From Callorhinus ursinus (lineage: Eukaryota; Chordata; Mammalia; Carnivora; Otariidae), in NCBI RefSeq assembly GCF_003265705.1, contig NW_020312935.1:1486373-1550372 (forward strand): a DNA stretch of 64,000 nt. Direction: 5' to 3'. Numbering within the stretch: position 1 is the stretch's first letter; every line of letters starts with the position of its first letter. Shown here piece by piece: positions 57,325-64,000 of this stretch. The notes under the pieces are model-generated. The model had not been told where the DNA came from and did not search any database. It was given only the letters and a program-made list of their open reading frames with translations. The position numbers and the translations under genes were made by a program.

Positions 57325-57401
57325 GAAATGGGTACATTGAAGGTAAAGAGCTAGAAAACTTTTTCCAAGAGCTGGAGAAGGCAAGAAAAGGATCTGGCAT
57401 G
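57325..57401 (+). CDS. CALB2: CALB2 coding exon 2
   Basis: The exon supplies the last two bases of codon 32 and residues 33-57 (NGYIEGKELENFFQEL then EKARKGSGM). It completes EF-hand loop 1, with ligand positions D29, D31, N33, Y35 (main-chain) and E40, and the following helix. The acceptor is ttcttcacag, preceded by a 19-T run. The donor is GTAAGC. The exon is 77 bases long, and exons 1 and 2 together end exactly at a codon boundary (171 bases), so the next intron is phase 0. Confidence 0.97.
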
Positions 57402-57774
57402 GTAAGCCCAGTACTCTGTCCCATTGTTTGATTTTTCTATCATCGTGATTGCGGCTTTGGTCAGCACTGTCTGTCCCCAAGTTATGCATCTCCTAAGCCA
57501 GCCTGACATCTCTGGTCTTGACCTTCCAAGTTTTTCTTTTATTTGTAAGGATTTTTTCAATTGGAATCATCCTTTAAAAAGAGAACCTTCCTGCAGTATC
57601 TTTGGGTGTCTGGGATTGAGGGGTGTTCATGAATGGATACCAGGGGTTACTGAACCCCCCAAAACTGCAAAGCTTTGTGTCTGTGTATATGTGTATAAAA
57701 GCTTTTTTTTTTTTCCTAAGATTCTCAGGGGGGGTCACGACTCAGTTGGATGCCTCAGGGGTTTGAAGTGTCTT

Positions 57775-58012
57775 TATTCTAGACTGAGGTTTCTCAGCCT
57801 CGGCACTACTGACAGGGCTGGATAATTCTTTGTCGTGGGGAGGGGCTGTCCTGTGCATTGTAGGATACATAACAGCACCACTGGGTCTCCCCATGAGATG
57901 CCAGGAGCATCCCCTCCAAGTTGTGACAATCAAAAATGTCTTGAGAAATCACCAAATGTCCCCTGTGGGGGGCACAGAATAATCCCCACCAGAGAACCAC
58001 TGTTCTAGACCA
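57775..58012 (-). mobile_element. MER20-type hAT transposon in CALB2 intron 2
   Basis: 'tttctcagcctcggcactac', 'ggataattctttgtcgtggg', 'ctgtcctgtgcattgtagga' and 'ccagagaaccactgttct' follow the reversed MER20 consensus over its full length of about 220 bases. The family name is given from memory. Confidence 0.78.
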
Positions 58013-58785
58013 ACAGAATCTGGAATCCTCAGCAAGGACCTAGAGGAACACAGGATTACTCCAAACCAGCATCTGAACCAGGTAGTACCTACTGGCCTCA
58101 TCTGTGGTGGTGTCAGACTGCCTTTCTTCACCTGCCTGAAGCGACTCCAAATCACGTCCCAGCCCCTTCATGGTAGGGTCACTGTGGGGCCCGTAGTCAC
58201 GAGCTGCCACTATTAAATTCACTGAAGCCTTGGGAGGACTGTCTGAAATACTGAAAAGCTGAGGTAATTGGAACTAGTTTATTGGGATTCCCACGTCTAG
58301 TTCTCAAAGATACATAGTCAGACCCATTACCACGCCCAGCTCCCGCTGGTCCTTTGGGGGTCTCCCCACTCTCCCCAGCTGCATGTCTGCTGGCCGGTCC
58401 GCTGCTTCTTAGCAAGTCTTCATGGGGCACTTTGGGAGATGAGTCACAAATCCACCGGTGAGCTTCTGGTCCAGAGCCCAGCAGAGTGCCCCCAGCGAGG
58501 GGGGGTCTGGCCATGGGCTTAGGCGATGGCGATGATTCATGGGTTTGTTTATCAACTGTTCCCCTATGACCCCTCATTACTAGGATAAAGAAGCCTGCAT
58601 CACAGAAAACCCAGGCTTCAAAACTGATTCTGGGATCCTGGGGCAGGTGGGGGAATGGGTTTTGATGAAGTGCTTCTAGTCTGAAATCTTAGTCGCTCCC
58701 TTCCTCAGATGGCTTCAGGGGTGACTCTCAAGTCTGTCAACAACCATCTCAACTGACACCATCCGGAACTGGCGTTCAGAGCAGC
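58013..58785. other. CALB2: Unassigned part of CALB2 intron 2
   Basis: No repeat or exon was recognised. Confidence 0.4.
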
Positions 58786-58789
58786 TGTT

Positions 58790-58960
58790 ATAGGGCAGAA
58801 GGAATATTGGCCTTGGAAGCAGGCACCACGAGTTCCAACTCTAGCTACACCGGGTGGTCACCTCGGGAGAAGACCCTTCACCTCAGCCTGCACTGAAGTG
58901 TAGAAGGGACAGGCGACTCACCTCACTGGGGCTGCTGTGAAAGCTAAACCGGCTGACCCC
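58790..58960 (+). mobile_element. MIR-like fragment
   Basis: 'ggccttggaagcaggcacca' and 'cgagttccaactctagctac' resemble the MIR 5' half; weak 3' half. Confidence 0.48.
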
Positions 58961-59900
58961 ATCTGAGATAGGGGCGTAGGAACATTCCGTGCACACTTGT
59001 AAATGTAAGGCAATAAATACTGATGAATAAATCGTGGCAAATTAAAGCCGGTTCCCAGGTAGAAAGCAGTAGAAGGGTATACAGAAAAGACTCTAACCTG
59101 AAGAATGGGTAGAATTCTCCTGGGCCCAATCCGAGGAAGCCCCCAGCCCACCCAGAAGTCATCAGAGAAGGCAAGAGTCCTCAGCTGCTCAAGCAGATTG
59201 ACCATTGGTGAGGGACGAGGAAGAGTCCATTAATGCATAGAATTATTCAGCAGCACCCAAAACAGGCTAAGATTGGAGAATTTTGGAGAGCCTTATATTT
59301 AAAGTAGGTAGTGATGGGCTAAAGGAGATTTTGAAGTTGTCTGCCTTTGGAGTAGTCACAATAATCTAAAGGATAATTGAAATTACCCCTCAGCTTTATG
59401 AAGACTTTCTCCTCACCTTCCCTCCTGGCATAAAATTAGGGTGAAAAAGGTCATGAATTGCCTTTAGACCTGAGAGAAGAAAATGTGCGATTTACCTTGC
59501 TCTCGGATAGTGCTAGTATATTCCTTGTGGAATAAGTTGGCTTGTATGAGAAGTTGCCTTGGTAAAATGTTGGGGCCTCAGTTCTCACATCGGAGTGATA
59601 GGAATAAGTCCTTGCCCTTCTGATACAGTTGTGGTTTAATCCTGTCTCAAAGGCAGAGGGCATGTTTGATTGCATGAATTGCATGGGGGTGGGGTATATG
59701 TCCTCATGTGACTGAGCCTCAAAGGAGAGATCGCTTGGGCTTGGAAGGATCTTGGGAAGGAGAAGAGTGCAGACCTGACCACTCAGAGAATCAGCCCGGC
59801 CTGGTTCCGTGCCTCCACATTTGGGGGCACAGAATGATTCACGCCACTACCACACCAAGCAGGTGAGAGATCCGTGGTTCCCATGGGGCCCGGCAGCCCA
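58961..59900. other. CALB2: Unassigned part of CALB2 intron 2
   Basis: No repeat or exon was recognised up to the exon 3 acceptor. Confidence 0.4.
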
Positions 59901-59926
59901 GTCAGCCCCCCTCTGTCTTTCCTCAG

Positions 59927-60016
59927 ATGTCAAAGAGTGACAACTTTGGGGAGAAGATGAAGGAGTTCATGCAGAAGTATGACAAGAACTCGGACGGCAA
60001 AATCGAAATGGCTGAG
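59927..60016 (+). CDS. CALB2: CALB2 coding exon 3
   Basis: The exon encodes residues 58-87, thirty whole codons starting MSKSDNFGEKMKEF and ending in the second EF-hand loop DKNSDGKIEMAE (D76 to E87). The ligand positions D76, N78, D80, K82 (main-chain) and E87 are all suitable, so EF-hand 2 should bind calcium. The acceptor is ctttcctcag and the donor is GTGAGT. Both flanking introns are phase 0, so skipping this 90-base exon would keep the frame but remove EF-hand 2. Confidence 0.97.
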
Positions 60017-60751
60017 GTGAGTCCTACCGTCCTGGCTAAGAGCTACTCCGCCAAGCACAGGTGTCCTTCTGGGCCTCTAAATGGGGGGTGGTCTGGAAGC
60101 CCCCACCCCACCTCCAGCACTTAGGCTGACCAACGAGAACAGGCGGGACTTTTTCTGTGCCTCACGAGGAAAGAAGCAACAAACATTGGCCTAAGACAGG
60201 GATGGAGACCTTAGGTGCTGTCACGGTCCCAGCAGCTACTGCAAATGGGTGAGGATCCCAGCTTAAGAGAGGAAGGAGCACAACAGCTGGAGAACAAGAC
60301 AGTTCGTGCCCCGCCGAAAGGCATCTGAAGGCAACAGTTTTAATTAATTAATTTTTAAACATCTAATTTGCATATATAGCACGTATCATATATATGTAAT
60401 ATAAATACACACACGTTTATATTTGCATAAACACATATTGCTAAAACAGAAATAGAGGCATGTTAAGAACTTAAAGAGTGTATTTGAGCAAAAATTGATT
60501 TGAATGGGGCAGTGCTAAACCAGAGGTGGCTAGGAACACTCCACCAACAGTAGCTGGGGAAGATTCTTATAGAGAAGAGGTGGGAGCAGAGCAAGGGAAT
60601 CATTTGACTGGCTAGAGCTTAAGTGGCTGCATTATTTGAGAGCACCTTGTCGGCTGTTCAGTTTCGGTTTGGGTTTGCTCACAGAGGCTACTAAGGCGTT
60701 AAGCCCACCTCCGTTTAATGGCTTCCTTGTTTAATTAAACAACTTATGTAT

Positions 60752-60752
60752 A

Positions 60753-60795
<43 letters not shown>

Positions 60796-60808
60796 GCATG
60801 TGTGTGCC
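60752..60808. repeat. (CA)n microsatellite in CALB2 intron 3
   Basis: Mostly uninterrupted CA units with 'tgtgtgtg' after 'catacgcatg', so alternating purine-pyrimidine sequence continues through a dyad. Confidence 0.95.
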
Positions 60809-61383
60809 AGCCTAACCAAACGCCTGTGGCCATCAGTTTGTGATGTGTGGTCCAGGGCTCAGGAATAATGGTGGCAGTACAGGAATGAGGGCATAGCTCC
60901 TCCCAGGGTGGATTGGGTGGGATGCTGCCTCAGGGCAGTGCCCCAGAAGCAGAGACTGAGACAGAGATTCAAGTGGATGGGATGGATTTATGGAGAGAGA
61001 ACTCTCAGCAGAAGGGAAGAGGCAGAGGAAGGAGCTAAGGAAGGACGCAGTCTCAGCTGGAGCTGGGTCTTGGCCTGATCTCACGGCAAGCTCTGGCGTG
61101 TGGATTGTGCCAGAGCTGGTCTCACCTTGGGGCAAGGGATGGGGTGGTCCTTTGTACCCCCAGTTCAGTCAGTCGTGGGATTCAGGCTGCCCCCTCCAGG
61201 TCAGGGAGGTGGTTTGTTGGAGGGCAGCTCTGCTGCAGGGGGCAGCTCTGAGCCATTAGCCGGTGTCCTTCATGGCGTGAGGGATGGCCCACCAGCCTAG
61301 CTAAGGGGGGATCTGGGAAGGGCACCAAGAGCATAGATGTCTAAGCTGCAAGTCTCAGAAAATGGGCTCAAATGGGCTTAAAC

Positions 61384-61615
61384 CAGGGGTCACCAGACTC
61401 TTTTCTGGAAAGATCCAGATGATGGTAAATGTTTTAGGATTTGGAGGCCATATAGTTTCTGTCACAATTCTTTCAACTCTGCCACTGTGGCACGAAAGCA
61501 GCCATAGAGAGTATGTAAATGAATGGTCATGGCCCCGTTCCAAGACAAGTTCATTTACAGAAACAGGCATTGGGCCAGATTTGGCTCATGGCCCACTGTT
61601 TACCTACTCCTGGCT
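61384..61615 (-). mobile_element. hAT-Charlie-type nonautonomous DNA transposon in CALB2 intron 3
   Basis: It begins 'caggggtcaccagactcttt' and ends near 'gtttacctactcctgg', with 'cactgtggcacgaaagcagc' and 'gggccagatttggctcatgg' between. It matches the other four copies. Confidence 0.82.
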
Positions 61616-62025
61616 TAAACCATGAGAGGCTCCTAATGAGACAAGCCACAGGAAGGGTTGGCTCCAGATGAAGGAGGCCAGGCCCCCAGCCCTGCTTCTC
61701 TGCAGCTCTCTGCCCCCCAAAATAGCTTCATCCTCAGGCTGGGCTCCTGTTACAGCCATCACATCCGGACGCACCCACGTCCGGATGCAGGAAGGATCCA
61801 TCTCATTTGGCCCCTCCTGGGGGCAAGGAAACCTTTCCCAGGAGTACTTTTAGCAGACCTCCCCTCACCTCTCATTGGCCAGAACTAGGTCACATGCCTG
61901 TTCATAAGCCAATCCCTGGCAAGGGAAACAGGATTGGCACATTTAGCTGACTCAGACCAATCAGGATTTGCCTGTGACCCAAGGAAGCTGGGAGCAAAGT
62001 ATGTCCGGAACAGCCAGCCGTGTTT
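61616..62025. other. CALB2: Unassigned part of CALB2 intron 3
   Basis: No repeat or exon was recognised. Confidence 0.4.
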
Positions 62026-62029
62026 GCTG

Positions 62030-62290
62030 AACTAGGGTATTTTTGCATTGTCTAAAAATCAGATTTGTTGAGGGATAATTTAAGTACAATAAGCTGCATT
62101 GATTGGAAGAGCCAAGTTCTGGGAGTTTAGACGTTGTGCACAGCCATGTAATTACCACCGCAATCAAGATACAGCATTTCTATCGCGGTTAAAAACCCCA
62201 GGCAACCACTCATCTCAGATTAGTTTGCATTTTTTAGAATTTTATATAGATGGAATCATCTATTAACTATTCTTTTGAAGACCGGATACT
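62030..62290 (-). mobile_element. Old L1 (L1M-type) 3' UTR, antisense, in CALB2 intron 3
   Basis: 'tgagggataatttaagtaca', 'attaccaccgcaatcaagat', 'ccccaggcaaccactcatct' and 'tttatatagatggaatcatc' follow a reversed L1M 3' UTR. Confidence 0.7.
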
Positions 62291-62533
62291 TGCATTTTTA
62301 AAGTGGCACCACTGTCTGTCCCTCTAGCTGCTCACACCTAAGATGTGGGGCGACCCAGATCCACTTCTCAGAACATCCTTCTTCCCTTTTGAAGGGCTGT
62401 TCTCAGGAAGAAAAGCAAAATGCAGCTCCCACGCTACCTTGCCGCTGGTCATTCAGCATCCTCCCTCCAGGAAAGTCTGCTCTGCTCCCTGGCAGGGCCC
62501 TTTAACGTCTCTGTCGCTCTCTGGCCCCCACAG

Positions 62534-62614
62534 CTGGCGCAGATCCTGCCAACGGAGGAGAACTTCCTTCTGTGCTTTAGGCAGCACGTGGGCTCCAGCA
62601 CCGAGTTTATGGAG
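62534..62614 (+). CDS. CALB2: CALB2 coding exon 4
   Basis: The exon encodes residues 88-114 (LAQILPTEENFLLCFRQHVG to STEFME), the linker after EF-hand 2 leading into the first helix of EF-hand 3. It is 81 bases, 27 codons, phase 0 on both sides. The acceptor is ggcccccacag and the donor is GTGAGG. The next expected residues of calretinin (AWRKYD, EF-hand 3) were looked for in all frames of 62615-64000 and not seen, so exon 5 lies past the window. Confidence 0.97.
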
Positions 62615-64000
62615 GTGAGGCCAAGGCGCTGCCTTTCTCCCATGTTCAGAGCCAGGCCCACCCCAATGCCTCCTGGGAGTGGTCCCCTGGGCCATGCTAA
62701 ACCCCTTAGAACTCCAAGACTCAGAGCATGGTCCCTGGACCAATGCCATCAGCATCACCATCACCTGAGTGCGTGTGAGAAACTCAGAGTCCCTGACCCA
62801 CGCAGAAATCTACATTTCAGCAAGATCCCCAAATGATATGTGCACGTCAAAGCGTGCAGGATACAATGAGAAGTAAATGTGGGCAAGTACATTTGGGAAA
62901 TGCTATGTACACACTTATCTCCCCTTTGGGACTTGGTCATGGACATTTCCATCTTACAGTCTCTGAGAAATCCTGCAGTGAAGAGGTCTGTTTCACGTCA
63001 TTTGGCTTCCAGATCTCACGTACTGTGTTCTCAATAACATCAATGTCCCTTGAAGTCAGGGCTCCAAGGAGCATGTGTGGGGAGCATGGATTTATGTGCC
63101 ATCCCAAAGTTGGAAAAGCTCGGGCGGGGGGCAAGGGGATTCCAGTTCGCAGTATCTTCCAGTTCTGATTCTTAACTGTGGTCTACACGTCAGTGCCCCC
63201 CTTTAAAATAGATCTGTGCAACAGAAATTCTTTGAAATCCTCAAGTGAAACAGACCATCCAAACTCACGTAGTTTTTTTTTAGTAATATTCAACCGATAG
63301 ATGAAACCATGTGAAATCACTAATATTTGACCATTTTTGATTTATAAAAATCGGAAATTCCATATGACTCAACCAAATACATGACTAATCCTGATACCCA
63401 GCAAAGTACCAATTATTTCTTGGTATTTTTCTGGACTCTGCACCCTCGCTGTTCAATATGTGTGTCCCTCGGAGGGAAACTTAACCGATACCCTCCCACA
63501 CACTGTCTGCTCTGATAATGACTGGCCTTCAACTTGACTTGAGTTGCCATTTCTCATGTTAAATCCATGTCCAGACACCGGTAATCCCCTCTCCGTGATT
63601 TACTGCCTAAAACTAATGGAGAGTTAGTCCAGAAACCCACATGGCATGGAGTTCCCTACATGGGTAGAAAGTTGCTTGGAAAGAACTGATTCTCAGGGGA
63701 GAAAAGTCATTTTTTAAGCGGCAGCTTGCCTAAGCATCAGATATGGATTTAATTTTATGGTGCTTTAAAGGATTTTCTCCAGGCTTTTCAAGATGGCGAG
63801 ATGGCAAGATTCCATAAGCTGGTCATTGACATTCTGGATTCTGTTCTTAGTCCTTCTCTTGCCTGTCTTGCAGGGGGGCGGGGGGTGAGGGGAAGGTCTG
63901 CGTCTCCTTGTCAGAGTACTGCTTTTGTGAGAGTCGATTTTTCTGTCTGTAGAAAAGGGAGCGTTATGCCTGATGGCTCCCTCCCTGATGGGCAGGGAGG
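62615..64000 (+). other. CALB2: CALB2 intron 4, 5' part (runs off the window)
   Basis: The intron begins with a GTGAGG donor. Two hAT-type MER fragments lie at about 62700-62865 and 63160-63230. From 63300 to the end I see no repeat or exon, apart from a G-rich run at 63883-63902. Confidence 0.88.
62700..62865. mobile_element. MER-type hAT fragment in CALB2 intron 4
   Basis: 'catggtccctggaccaatgc', 'catcagcatcaccatcacct' and 'cagcaagatccccaaatgat' are blocks of a short MER element of the hAT group. Confidence 0.6.

Larger units (their letters stand above)
57402..59926 (+). other. CALB2: CALB2 intron 2
   Basis: This 2,525-base phase-0 intron has a GTAAGC donor and a tttcctcag acceptor. It holds a MER20-type DNA transposon and a MIR-like fragment; the rest is unassigned and contains no SINE. 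Confidence 0.93.
60017..62533 (+). other. CALB2: CALB2 intron 3
   Basis: This 2,517-base phase-0 intron has a GTGAGT donor and a ccccacag acceptor. It contains an AT-rich stretch near 60340-60430, a (CA)n microsatellite, a Charlie-type DNA transposon and an antisense L1 3' UTR fragment. Confidence 0.93.
46292..64000 (+). other. CALB2: CALB2 (calretinin) transcription unit, 5' part
   Basis: Calretinin is a cytosolic hexa-EF-hand calcium buffer and sensor of the calbindin family, expressed in interneuron subsets, retina, mesothelium and steroid-producing cells. Four coding exons are visible (46362-46455, 57325-57401, 59927-60016, 62534-62614). Joined in frame they give 114 residues with no stop, which match mammalian calretinin essentially throughout. 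Introns 1 to 3 are 10,869, 2,525 and 2,517 bases, all with GT/AG ends. The transcript start near 46292 is inferred as about 30 bases below the TATA box. The family protein is about 271 residues, so roughly 42 percent of the coding sequence is here. The remaining exons were not found before the right edge. No other gene overlaps the unit on either strand as far as I can see. Confidence 0.96.

Noticed and set aside
63883..63902. Possible exon 5 acceptor (cttgcag) and G-quadruplex run
   Set aside because: The sequence after the AG does not encode the expected EF-hand 3 residues. The G runs do not clearly give four separate tracts of three with loops.

Overview
This window is vertebrate nuclear DNA from a carnivoran mammal. 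It holds about 20 tRNA-Lys-derived carnivore SINEs (CAN-SINE/SINEC), recognisable by the 5' start gcgcctgggtggctcag, a pyrimidine-rich middle and an (AAATAAAT)n AATCTT tail. It also holds carnivore-type L1 3' ends, old mammalian MIR, L2 and MLT1 repeats, and one spliced gene. I see neither the recent canid SINEC_Cf type nor the felid type, and the common copies have the form I associate with bears, pinnipeds and mustelids. An arctoid carnivore is therefore my best inference; the exact species cannot be read from the sequence.

The only gene I can support is the 5' part of CALB2 (calretinin), on the plus strand. A TATA box (46262) lies in a CpG-rich promoter and is followed by a short 5' UTR without an upstream ATG. 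Coding exons follow at 46362-46455, 57325-57401, 59927-60016 and 62534-62614. Together they give an uninterrupted 114-codon frame with two complete EF-hand loops (D29-E40 and D76-E87). Every junction has GT/AG ends. The gene runs off the right edge in intron 4, so EF-hands 3-6 and the 3' UTR lie outside the window.

Positions 1-46000 are intergenic and made mostly of transposon debris. This includes MLT1 (MaLR) LTRs, a probable ERV1-type LTR, two relics of a CR1-clade (L2-like) reverse transcriptase region, MIR and L2 fragments, five copies of one hAT-Charlie-type element, old L1 3' UTRs and two younger 5'-truncated L1 copies. One of the younger L1 insertions is interrupted by a 100-N assembly gap (17728-17827). 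Several insertions keep readable target-site duplications, which allow the insertion order to be reconstructed: SINE into SINE tail, L1 into SINE tail, and two SINEs at one target inside an LTR.

Positions 46000-64000 are the CALB2 promoter and first introns. Intron 1 (10.9 kb) carries two antisense SINEs, L2, MIR, MER5-type and MLT1 relics, and ends in a 19-T run at its acceptor. Intron 2 carries a MER20-type element. Intron 3 carries a long (CA)n tract, a Charlie-type copy and an antisense L1.

I found no CRISPR array, operon, prokaryotic element or convincing new gene system. The most open question is a 310-base minus-strand open segment with good splice-site matches (6402-6711) that I cannot assign to any family.
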